From: Armatimonadota bacterium
GTDB lineage: Bacteria > Armatimonadota > Armatimonadia > Armatimonadales > Armatimonadaceae
Assembly (NCBI GenBank): GCA_014379275.1
Contig: JACMMA010000368.1
Location: 1-5,377 of the forward strand
Direction: 5' to 3'
Length of the DNA: 5,377 bases
The notes beneath the pieces are model-generated. The model was not told where the DNA came from and did not search any database. It saw nothing but the letters and a program-made list of their open reading frames with translations. Made by a program: the position numbers and the translations under genes. Below, piece after piece: positions 1 through 5,377 of this stretch. Every line of letters begins with the position of its first letter. The first letter of the stretch is position 1.

Positions 1-1
1 C

Positions 2-745
2 ACGGTCACGCGTGACACGGTGAGTCCCGGCAACGATGTCGGAACCTTCCGCCTGGAAAATGTCCCCGTCGGAACGACGGTGGCGACGATCACCTTCCTC
101 AATAGTCGGCAGGTCGGCGACACCGAGGAACGGGAAACTTTCACCGACACGCAGACCGTGACATTGTTCCCGCCCATCGCGCAGGGAAGTAACGCCGGGC
201 TAGAACTATTCGTGAACATCGGACAGGTGAGCGGTCGGGTACTGTTGCCCGACGGCACACCGGCGATCGGGGCGAACGTGTTTGTGGCCCCCTCCGGTTT
301 GGAAGCGGTGACGGATGCAGAAGGGAGATTTCTCATCGAAAACGTTCCCGCAGAACCCATCGAAATTACCGGCGTGCTGGGAACAGCCGCGGTGACCAAC
401 ACGGTCACGATCGGAAACGGCGCCAACAACATCGCTGATCTGCGGCTGGTAGAGGACCCGAACCCGAACCCGCCCGGTCTCCCGCCGACGATAAGCGGGG
501 TTGTCCGTCTCGAAACCGCAACGGGGGCACGAGCCGCGGGGGCGACGATAATCTTGTTGCGGGATGGTTCGCAGATCGAGCAAACCGCCGCCAACGCCCA
601 GGGGGAGTTCTCCTTCTTCGTTCCCGCGGGGAACTACAGCGTACAGGTTCTCTTCGACGGCTACATCGACGGCAGCCGGGACTTCGTGGTCAACACACCG
701 AACCAACCGAGAGATGCGTCGGTGATCTTACAACGGCGACTCTAA
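2..745 (+). CDS. Carboxypeptidase-regulatory-like repeat protein, C-terminal part (5' end outside window)
   Basis: The frame is open from the first complete codon (position 2) to TAA at 743-745, giving 247 residues, so the real start lies upstream; the GTG at position 20 is probably an internal valine. At least three beta-sandwich units of the carboxypeptidase-regulatory-like/SpaA-like type can be seen. A partial one ends near base 215; it carries the hallmark FRLENVPVG. A second spans about 221-448, with SGRVLLPDGTPAIGANV, then TDAEGRFLIENVPAE. A third spans about 491-742, with ISGVV, an AGATI strand, NAQGEFSFFVPAGNYSVQV and a final strand. A Pro/Asn-rich linker (about 449-490) separates the last two. 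In this family such domains are non-catalytic, usually exported, and serve in adhesion, cell-surface structure or as modules attached to other domains. No sorting signal or membrane anchor is seen at the C-terminus. Any catalytic or signal region would lie outside the window. The domain call is firm; the function is unknown. Confidence 0.85.
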   Translation, partial: TVTRDTVSPGNDVGTFRLENVPVGTTVATITFLNSRQVGDTEERETFTDTQTVTLFPPIAQGSNAGLELFVNIGQVSGRVLLPDGTPAIGANVFVAPSGLEAVTDAEGRFLIENVPAEPIEITGVLGTAAVTNTVTIGNGANNIADLRLVEDPNPNPPGLPPTISGVVRLETATGARAAGATIILLRDGSQIEQTAANAQGEFSFFVPAGNYSVQVLFDGYIDGSRDFVVNTPNQPRDASVILQRRL

Positions 746-754
746 AGGTGCGAC

Positions 755-1138
755 ATGGCTTTCTCCCGTTTGTACGCGTGCGACACTTGTGAGGCGGGGG
801 AGGCTGTTTTAACGTTCGCCGAAACATGGGGCGCGGATTCGAGCGAGTCCGCGCCTTCGCCATACCCCGGGTTTGGAAACGTACAAGGGCTGTTCAGCAT
901 GCTCTGGTGTCGGACCTGCCGGGCTGTACGTCCTTGCATCCTTCTGCGTCTGCAACCGCCCGCCGCCCACGCCGTCGTCGCCTATGCGGAAGCGCAACGT
1001 CAGGGGCTGACCGGCTACGAAGCGGGCGTATGTCAGGAGTGTCAGGGGGCGCTGATCGCAAGTGGGGAAGGGGAGCCCTGTCCTGTGTGCGCGATAGGGA
1101 CCCTACGGCTGATCGGGGAGTGGGAAGATGCCGCGTAA
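755..1138 (+). CDS. Small zinc-ribbon-like protein with four CxxC pairs, function unknown
   Basis: This 127-residue protein starts at ATG 755. An AAAGGTG Shine-Dalgarno-like site at 744-750 overlaps the stop of the preceding gene, so the two are probably co-transcribed and perhaps translationally coupled. Four CxxC pairs are visible: C9-C12 (CDTC), C52-C55 (CRTC), C93-C96 (CQEC) and C109-C112 (CPVC), plus a lone C61. The spacing suits two zinc ribbons: a split one made of the first two pairs, and a compact C-terminal one made of the last two, 12 residues apart. Between them is a hydrophobic, probably helical stretch (about 62-82). There is no signal peptide or membrane segment, so a cytoplasmic location is inferred. 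I do not recognise the family. It could bind nucleic acid or protein, or be a metal-binding accessory factor. Existence as a gene is well supported by spacing, RBS and the paired cysteines; the metal binding is inferred from the cysteine pattern. Confidence 0.8.
   Translation: MAFSRLYACDTCEAGEAVLTFAETWGADSSESAPSPYPGFGNVQGLFSMLWCRTCRAVRPCILLRLQPPAAHAVVAYAEAQRQGLTGYEAGVCQECQGALIASGEGEPCPVCAIGTLRLIGEWEDAA
830..855 (+). other. Strong GC-rich hairpin inside the small CxxC-protein gene
   Basis: Arms GGCGCGGATTC (830-840) and GAGTCCGCGCC (845-855) pair over 11 positions with one G-U wobble, around a GAGC loop (841-844). Two further G-U pairs (829/856, 828/857) could extend it. It lies about 75 bases into the coding region, over the codons for the Asp-Ser-Ser-Glu-Ser segment. 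No T-tract follows it, so it does not look like a terminator. It may be chance in GC-rich coding DNA or an mRNA structure. Confidence 0.45.
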
Positions 1139-1146
1139 GTTTAAGA

Positions 1147-1168
1147 GGGGGAGCCGACTGGCTCCCCC
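1147..1168 (+). terminator. Hairpin after the plus-strand operon, probable transcription terminator without a good T-tract
   Basis: A perfect 9-bp stem, GGGGGAGCC (1147-1155) with GGCTCCCCC (1160-1168) and a GACT loop, begins 8 bases after the stop of the small CxxC-protein gene. Position and stability suit a terminator or a 3'-end stabilising hairpin. The sequence after it (CC GATAAGGTTT) lacks a proper T-run, so intrinsic termination may be weak. On the minus strand the region past the stem is CTCTTAAACTT, also a poor T-tract. Confidence 0.5.
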
Positions 1169-1198
1169 CCGATAAGGTTTGGATTCAAGTTCGATTTG

Positions 1199-1350
1199 AT
1201 ATTCAGTTGTCACGCGCTATTTGATTTTCGTTATGCGGTTGTGGCTCGCTATTTTGTTTTCGCTATCCGATTGTGCGTTTCTATTTGCCATTAAATTGTC
1301 TGTATTCGGTTGTTGCGGTATGTGATTGTGAAAGCTATATGCAGTTGTAT
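1199..1350. repeat. Degenerate T-rich short tandem array, motif TAT-N3-RTTGT
   Basis: Six copies of TAT, three free bases, then ATTGT or GTTGT start at 1200, 1232, 1264, 1303, 1319 and 1338. Weaker copies start at 1218 (TAT TTG ATTTT), 1250 (TAT TTT GTTTT), 1282 (TAT only) and 1289 (CAT TAA ATTGT). The left part is a clear 32-base tandem: blocks 1199-1230 and 1231-1262 match at 24 of 32 positions, and 1231-1262 and 1263-1294 at 19 of 32. Within a block the units are offset by 18 then 14, so the underlying unit is about 16 bases. By hand count, T outnumbers A 44 to 14 over 1199-1294. The array is too short and too diverged for CRISPR. It could be a decaying minisatellite or a row of binding sites. 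Confidence 0.55.
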
Positions 1351-1450
1351 CGGCTCTACTGTCGCGGTCAATGTACCGCTTTTATCCAAACTGTCAGAAC
1401 TAAAGACGCCCCAAGGGCAATAAAAGTTTCCCGAATCTGCGCACAATTTT

Positions 1451-3160
1451 TTATTGGTCGGAAAGCAATTTGGGCGCACTGCCGATCTCTCGCATTTCGC
1501 GCCCGAACTCCGTCAAGAAAACGGTTGCCTCACCTTCGGCGTTCGCATCACCCGTCTCGACCTGGGTCAGGAGCGAAGCAACCCCCTGTAAAAGTAAGCT
1601 CGCCGCGAAGACACGTTTCTGGTGTTTACGTCTGGTATTGTCGTCCGAGTTCGACGGAGGGGGGACCGATTTCAATAAAGAAACTAACCCGCTCACCTTC
1701 GCCGTCTGCGACGCGGTCGCCTTATAGAAAACATCCTGGGCGATCTGCTTCTTCGCGAACGCGACGCGGTTTTGCTCGACGCGGTCGGCAATCTTGGCGA
1801 TGCCCTCATCGAACAATTGCAGCGCCGTGCGGTATCGGGCTTCGTCGTCACCGCTGCCTGCCGCCGCCGTCAATTCCTTGAGTGCCCCATCATAATCGCC
1901 CTGTGTTGCCAGGAGGCGCGCGTAACCGAGCATCACATCTTTGTCCGTCGGCGCGTCGACGCGTGCGGATTTGTACAGCGCGGTAGCTTCCTCGATTTTG
2001 CCGTCGGACAGAAGTGCTTCCGCTAACCCGACTTTCGCCCATGTCGCCGTCGGCTTCGCCCGCAGAATCGTTTCGTAGGTCGCTTTCGCCGCGGTCGTAT
2101 CGCCGTTTTGTATCAGGATGTCTGCAAGCAGACGCGACGCCGCAAGGCGTCCTTTCTGATCCTCGACCGGTATCACATCCAGGGCGCGTTTCACTTCCGA
2201 AAGCGCGTCCCCTTTGCGTCCCGCTTGCAGATAGGCGGCGGCGAGGGCCGTGCGGTATGTCGGATTTACCGGCGAGAAATTAACCGCCTTCCGGTACGAC
2301 AAGATGGCTCCCTGTAAATCGCCGGTTCGCGTCTGCTCATCACCCTGATGGCGTTCCGCCTCCGCCGCTCCGTCCGTATCGGCACCCGACGACGAAAGGG
2401 GGTCCCGTGGTGTGACAGGCGAAACGGCTGGTGCCGGGGCGGTCATCGGAACCGGCACGGCGATGTTCGGCTCTGCTGCGCTGGGGGCGGGGGCGACCGG
2501 GTCGGGTAACGGGACCGTCCGCACCGCCGGGATGGATTGCGGCGGCGGCAGACTCGGGGCGGTCGCCTGCGCCAGATCATGCAACGGCCCACGCAAGAAA
2601 TCCTCCACCAGCGTGTTCGCCGCACTGGCGAGGGCATTATTCGACTGATCCGGGCTACCGGCCGCGCCACCGCCTGCGCTTCGTCTGGCCCGCCACACTT
2701 TACGCCCGTCGACCTGCTCGGTCTGTAACTCGATGTCTACACCGGCGGATTGTTGGTTCGGCAGACCCGAGACGATGAACCCCGAATAGCCGGCACCCGC
2801 TGCTTTCGCCAGTGCATAGCACTCGGTCGCCGTCGGATTGGTCGGGTCGCCTAATCTCAGCTTTGCCTCTTGTGCCGCACGGACAAACAAGGCGCTTTCC
2901 GGCGAGTAGACCACGGCATCCACAAACCCGGTATCGTTAAACCTGTCCCGTACCGCGATGACAGCTCGTTTCGCCCGTGTAATGTTCGCATCGGGCTCCT
3001 CTTTAGTGGTCGGCGCACCGGCGGGCACACCGGGAGTAAACAATACGATAAGCGGTTTTGGAGGCGCGGCGAAAGATTCGGATGTAAGCCATAGCGAGCC
3101 CACTCCCAACCCGGCTATGACCGCGCCTCGGCTGATACCCCTCAAGTGTTTAGCCTCCAC
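1451..3160 (-). CDS. Exported tetratricopeptide-repeat protein
   Basis: This protein has 569 residues. The GTG start at 3160-3158 is preceded by GGGGG-TGATCA, an excellent match to the 16S anti-Shine-Dalgarno complement, and overlaps the end of the upstream gene by 11 bases, so coupled translation is likely. Residues 1-31 form a Sec-type signal peptide: basic n-region, hydrophobic core about 13-25, probable cleavage after SFA at 29-31. No twin arginine and no lipobox cysteine are seen. Residues about 35-195 form an alpha/beta domain I cannot name (LIVLF strand, then an Ala-rich helix, GFIVSGL, VDIELQTEQVDGRKVW). About 200-255 is a Pro/Ala linker. About five TPR motifs follow: near 268-301, 302-333, 338-371, 372-405 and 406-433 (e.g. 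GDLQGAILSYRKAVNFSPVNP, GDYDGALKELTAAAG). A helical C-terminal region (434-569) ends the protein. The likely role is as an extracytoplasmic scaffold for protein contacts. The partner is unknown but the upstream membrane TPR protein is the obvious candidate. Confidence 0.85.
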   Translation of the reverse strand: MEAKHLRGISRGAVIAGLGVGSLWLTSESFAAPPKPLIVLFTPGVPAGAPTTKEEPDANITRAKRAVIAVRDRFNDTGFVDAVVYSPESALFVRAAQEAKLRLGDPTNPTATECYALAKAAGAGYSGFIVSGLPNQQSAGVDIELQTEQVDGRKVWRARRSAGGGAAGSPDQSNNALASAANTLVEDFLRGPLHDLAQATAPSLPPPQSIPAVRTVPLPDPVAPAPSAAEPNIAVPVPMTAPAPAVSPVTPRDPLSSSGADTDGAAEAERHQGDEQTRTGDLQGAILSYRKAVNFSPVNPTYRTALAAAYLQAGRKGDALSEVKRALDVIPVEDQKGRLAASRLLADILIQNGDTTAAKATYETILRAKPTATWAKVGLAEALLSDGKIEEATALYKSARVDAPTDKDVMLGYARLLATQGDYDGALKELTAAAGSGDDEARYRTALQLFDEGIAKIADRVEQNRVAFAKKQIAQDVFYKATASQTAKVSGLVSLLKSVPPPSNSDDNTRRKHQKRVFAASLLLQGVASLLTQVETGDANAEGEATVFLTEFGREMREIGSAPKLLSDQ

Positions 3161-4553
3161 TGATCACCCCCAAAGCCGCTTCGCAGGTGTACAAGCCGCG
3201 TTGCGCCGCGGAGGGGTTGCGACCCGCCGCGATCTGCGCCTTGTACGCCGCGATGGCTTGAATATAAGCAACTCTTGCGTTGGACGCGTCTCCCGCCCGC
3301 TGATAACACATCCCGATCCCTTGTTGCGCTTCACCAGCGGACGCGCCCGCCGAGATCGCCTCCTGGTACGAACTGATGGCATCCTTGTAGCGTCCGAGAC
3401 CTTGCAAAACGCGCGCCCTTTGCATCGGATCGCTTTCCATGTCGGGGGCGCTGGCGGATTGAGGCGGTGCGACCGGGATCGGGGTGGGACCGGGACGTTG
3501 GTTCACCGTTATCTTCATGTACCCGCTGGAGGGCCGTGACGGCGCGGCTTCCTGGGGTGGTGCGACAGCGGCAACCCGCTCCCCATTTCCAAAGCCACTA
3601 CCTCGCGCGTCATTCGTGGGTGGCGCGGCAACAATCGGAGGGAGTGCGCCTTCCTCGTTGGGATTGCCCTTAGTCACTTTGATGATGTCGGCGGGAATCA
3701 CCACCGGTCCCGGCTTTGGCACAGTGCTGCGCGTCCCCGGCAACGGTTTCGGCAGGGGAAGCGCCGCCCCCGCCGTGATATTGGCAGGTGAGGGCCGACC
3801 GGTCGACAGTGGGGTGTTCTGTTGCTGGAGTCTGCGACGCGTTTCATCGAGTGACACGAACGGGTCACCGCCTCGGTTGGGATCCTGGACCGGCGGTAAC
3901 GTGGCCCCCGGGTTCATAGGAAGAGTGACGGATGGCGCGGGGGAAACGATGGCGACGGGCGATTGCTGAACCGTCACATTGCTGGGCTTCGTTTTTCCGG
4001 GTGCCATGGCTAGGAATCCCAGAAACAGGGCGAAACCGCCACCGACGATTCCTGCCGCGACCGGGAACCATTGTGGTAACAGGAAAGGGACAGTGGTAGG
4101 GGTAGCACCACGCAGTGTCGGCACCCACCCGGCGGAAACGGGACTATCCGGGGCCGCACTGGTCCGCTCGCCACGCCTCAACCGCTCCAACCGTGTCGTT
4201 TCACTCACCGCGTTCGGAACCAACTCGACGATACGTTCCTGAGTGGCGACCGCTTTTTCTTGCTGACCGGTGTGTTCGTACAGGGTGACAAGCAGTGTCA
4301 GCGACGAAACGCTAAACGGCAACGTCGAAACGGCTTCCTCGGCGACGGGAACAGCCGCGACATATTTACCCTGCTCGGCGAGAAGATGCGCCTCGGAAAG
4401 AAGTACGGCGCCCCGTTCCGCCTTGCGCTCGGAATCGGCGCGGGCCGCTTCCTCGGCGGCGAGACTTCCTTCCGGGATGACAATTTTCGCGCCACATTCC
4501 CGGCAAAACTTGTTGCCGATGGGGTTACGTTGGTTACATTCTTTGCAGGTCAT
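3150..4553 (-). CDS. Membrane-anchored zinc-ribbon and TPR protein
   Basis: With ATG at 4553-4551 the protein has 467 residues. I prefer this start because it begins MTCKEC, typical of N-terminal zinc ribbons, and has a weak GAAAG site 5 bases upstream. An in-frame GTG at 4565 would add four residues and has no visible Shine-Dalgarno site. Residues 3-20 are a zinc ribbon (C3, C6, C17, C20: CKEC and CREC). About 40-125 are helical with TPR character (LLAEQGKYVAAVPVAEEAV, then HTGQQEKAVATQERIVELVP). A basic stretch (RLERLRRGER, 121-130) precedes one transmembrane helix at about 163-184, so the N-terminus is predicted to be cytoplasmic. A Pro-rich linker of about 190 residues follows, then a C-terminal TPR-like pair (about 376-445; GLGRYKDAISSYQEAISAG, YQRAGDASNARVAYIQAI), predicted outside the membrane. 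It overlaps the downstream exported TPR gene by 11 bases. A bridging role across the membrane is inferred. I do not recognise a named family. Confidence 0.85.
   Translation of the reverse strand: MTCKECNQRNPIGNKFCRECGAKIVIPEGSLAAEEAARADSERKAERGAVLLSEAHLLAEQGKYVAAVPVAEEAVSTLPFSVSSLTLLVTLYEHTGQQEKAVATQERIVELVPNAVSETTRLERLRRGERTSAAPDSPVSAGWVPTLRGATPTTVPFLLPQWFPVAAGIVGGGFALFLGFLAMAPGKTKPSNVTVQQSPVAIVSPAPSVTLPMNPGATLPPVQDPNRGGDPFVSLDETRRRLQQQNTPLSTGRPSPANITAGAALPLPKPLPGTRSTVPKPGPVVIPADIIKVTKGNPNEEGALPPIVAAPPTNDARGSGFGNGERVAAVAPPQEAAPSRPSSGYMKITVNQRPGPTPIPVAPPQSASAPDMESDPMQRARVLQGLGRYKDAISSYQEAISAGASAGEAQQGIGMCYQRAGDASNARVAYIQAIAAYKAQIAAGRNPSAAQRGLYTCEAALGVISGG
3161..3171 (-). promoter_or_regulatory. 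Shine-Dalgarno site that decides the GTG start of the exported TPR gene
   Basis: On the minus strand the bases read GGGGGTGATCA directly before GTG. This differs by one base from GGAGGTGATC, the full complement of the usual 16S rRNA tail, with 6 bases between GGGGG and the start codon. The site lies inside the last codons of the upstream gene, whose stop (TAA, 3152-3150) falls within the new coding region. This favours the GTG over a possible internal start, such as TTG at codon 6. Confidence 0.7.
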
Positions 4554-4611
4554 AATTACTTTCACTCGCTATCGCAGTACTGTTTTCAGCCGAAATGTTC
4601 TGGTGATATCC

Positions 4612-4639
4612 ATACTACACGAATAGAACGTATAGGCAA
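4612..4639 (-). promoter_or_regulatory. Candidate sigma-70-type promoter for the TPR gene pair
   Basis: On the minus strand TTGCCT (4639-4634) and TAGTAT (4617-4612) are separated by 16 bases. Each hexamer matches the consensus at 4 of 6 positions. The -10 box is 58 bases before the preferred ATG, leaving a leader of about 50 bases. The location is right for the two-gene unit, but the matches are modest and the organism's promoter consensus is unknown. Confidence 0.3.
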
Positions 4640-4774
4640 ATGTCGTTCGGACCATCATAAACTGCGTAACGAAAGGCGAAGCTAGCCAAAAAACGATGAT
4701 GGATGGTCACACCCTCACACACCAACCAATTTCCACTTTTCGACGCCCGAATCCTGCCCTGCGTTCCAACACAG

Positions 4775-4827
4775 GAGCACCGGGGTTGCTAAATTTATGT
4801 CGCACAGTGCGGCGTTGCACGGTGCTC
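4775..4827 (-). repeat. Inverted repeat just downstream of ruvB
   Basis: Arms GAGCACCG (4775-4782) and CGGTGCTC (4820-4827) are perfect 8-bp complements around 37 bases. Nested inside is the palindrome CGCACAGTGCG (4801-4811), which can form a 4-bp stem with a 3-base loop. It begins 14 bases after the ruvB stop on the minus strand. It may shape the 3' end of the ruvB transcript, but there is no T-tract typical of an intrinsic terminator. Confidence 0.4.
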
Positions 4828-4840
4828 ATGTTGTCGAAGC

Positions 4841-5377
4841 TCAGAAGATACTCGGCGTCCCGCTACCAATGTCGCTCGCTTTGCCGACGCTATAGGGGAT
4901 GTTCAGGTGCTCGTAGGCACCGCGTAGGGCGACGCGACCGCGCGGGGTACGGTTCAGAAAGCCCATCGCCATCAAATACGGCTCGTGGACGTCTTCCAGT
5001 GTATCGCGTTCTTCCCGGAGTGTCGCCGCTAGAGTTTCCATGCCGACCGGTCCGCCGTCGAACGTCTCGATGATCGTTCGCAGAAGACGGCGATCGAAAT
5101 CGTCCAGCCCTGAGTTGTCCACACCTTGCATCAGTAGCGACGCGTCGGCGACTTCACGGGTGATGATTCCGTCGGCGCGTACCTGCGCATAGTCACGAAC
5201 CCGCTTGAGAAGTCGGTTGGCGATACGCGGCGTTCCTCGCGACCGGAGCGCGATTTCGTTCGCCCCGCTCGGCTCTATCTCCACCTTTAAAATATCGGCG
5301 GACCGGGTGATAATGCGCGTCAGATCGTCCGCGGTGTAAAACTCGAACGACTGCACGATCCCGAAGCGGTCGCGGAG
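4841..5377 (-). CDS. ruvB: Holliday junction branch migration ATPase RuvB, C-terminal half (5' end outside window)
   Basis: RuvB is the hexameric AAA+ motor that, with RuvA, drives branch migration of Holliday junctions in recombinational repair, in the cytoplasm. The window holds its last 178 residues, of the roughly 330-350 usual for the family; the frame runs open off the right edge. It opens with LRDRFGIVQSFEFY, which includes the conserved box that, from memory, carries the arginine finger. A helical lid domain follows with the sensor-2 signature GTPRIANR at fragment residues 48-55 (Arg51). The C-terminal winged-helix DNA-binding domain (about 93-150) shows DRRLLRTIIETFDGGPVG, then TLEDVHEPYLMAMGFLNRTPRGR. 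The Walker A and B motifs lie outside the window. The tail after the winged helix is somewhat extended (NIPYSVGKASDIGSGTPSIF), as in many RuvBs. TGA stop at 4843-4841. No ruvA or ruvC follows it here. Confidence 0.97.
   Translation of the reverse strand, partial: LRDRFGIVQSFEFYTADDLTRIITRSADILKVEIEPSGANEIALRSRGTPRIANRLLKRVRDYAQVRADGIITREVADASLLMQGVDNSGLDDFDRRLLRTIIETFDGGPVGMETLAATLREERDTLEDVHEPYLMAMGFLNRTPRGRVALRGAYEHLNIPYSVGKASDIGSGTPSIF

Larger units (their letters stand above)
1139..1450. other. Intergenic region between two convergent genes
   Basis: These 312 bases hold no credible gene. They contain the hairpin at 1147-1168 and a T-rich degenerate repeat array (about 1199-1350). Close to the end of the minus-strand gene there is a small GCCC/GGGC hairpin at 1408-1418 with a CAA loop. 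Read on the minus strand, the latter is followed by GTCTTTAG, which at best makes a weak terminator for the minus-strand TPR gene. Both neighbouring genes end here, so promoters are not expected and none is evident. Confidence 0.6.
4554..4840. other. Spacer between ruvB and the TPR gene pair
   Basis: These 287 bases hold the promoter candidate at 4612-4639 and the inverted repeat at 4775-4827. There is also a T6 run on the minus strand (4693-4688) with no stem before it. One minus-strand reading frame of 40 codons (4829-4707) exists but has no ribosome binding site. No RNA gene is recognisable. The length suggests the TPR pair has its own promoter and is not read only from ruvB. Confidence 0.5.

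Noticed and set aside
206..706. Minus-strand frame of 166 codons opposite the regulatory-like repeat protein
   Set aside because: The opposite strand encodes clearly recognisable beta-sandwich repeats, while this frame gives no domain signature.
826..1224. Second plus-strand frame of 132 codons overlapping the small CxxC-protein gene
   Set aside because: It lacks a ribosome binding site, is Arg-rich and runs through the post-operon hairpin. The CxxC frame has the RBS and paired cysteines.
1199..1350. CRISPR array
   Set aside because: Units are about 16 or 32 bases, degenerate, and have no constant repeat alternating with unique spacers. No cas genes are near.
1273..1881. Open plus-strand frame of about 200 codons running from the spacer into the exported TPR gene
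   Set aside because: It lies mostly antisense to a gene with clear signal peptide and TPR motifs. Its translation is Arg/Ser/Pro-rich with no domain pattern, as expected of an antisense shadow in GC-rich DNA.
3484..3969. Open plus-strand frame of 161 codons antisense to the zinc-ribbon/TPR gene
   Set aside because: It covers the Pro-rich linker of the real gene. The Gly/Pro/Ser-rich translation mirrors that linker and shows no motif or ribosome binding site.
4688..4693. Intrinsic terminator ending in the T6 run on the minus strand after ruvB
   Set aside because: No stable stem lies directly before the run; the preceding bases (GACCATCCATCATCG) do not pair.

Overview
This looks like ordinary bacterial chromosome of moderately high GC content (judged by eye, not computed). 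It carries two complete and one partial gene on the minus strand, and one complete and one partial gene on the plus strand. The only gene I can name with confidence is the 3' half of ruvB at the right edge. GTG starts, envelope-type TPR proteins with zinc ribbons and a carboxypeptidase-regulatory-like repeat protein recall phyla such as Armatimonadota or Planctomycetota. That is a weak impression, not a placement.

Layout: (a) 2-745 (+) is the C-terminal part of a protein built from repeated carboxypeptidase-regulatory-like beta-sandwich domains, probably exported or surface exposed. (b) 755-1138 (+) starts 9 bases later and is very likely in the same operon. It encodes a 127-residue protein with four CxxC pairs and no function I can name. 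A GC-rich hairpin follows its stop. (c) 1139-1450 lies between convergent genes. It contains a T-rich, degenerate short tandem array (about 1199-1350), the least expected element in the window. (d) 3160-1451 (-) and 4553-3150 (-) are two genes overlapping by 11 bases. The upstream gene encodes a membrane-anchored zinc-ribbon/TPR protein, and the downstream gene an exported TPR protein with a signal peptide. (e) 4554-4840 is a non-coding spacer with a plausible promoter for the TPR pair and an inverted repeat just after ruvB. (f) 5377-4841 (-) is the C-terminal half of RuvB, cut by the window edge.

How the genes may work together: the overlapping minus-strand pair is best read as one translationally coupled unit. 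One partner reads the cytoplasmic side through a zinc ribbon and crosses the membrane once. The other sits outside the cytoplasmic membrane, and both carry Pro-rich linkers and TPR helices suited to protein-protein contacts. The plus-strand pair is a separate convergent unit. I see no clear mobile element, CRISPR array, tRNA or rRNA. I found no strong evidence for a complete undescribed system. The best leads are the tandem array, the coupled TPR pair and the small multi-CxxC protein.
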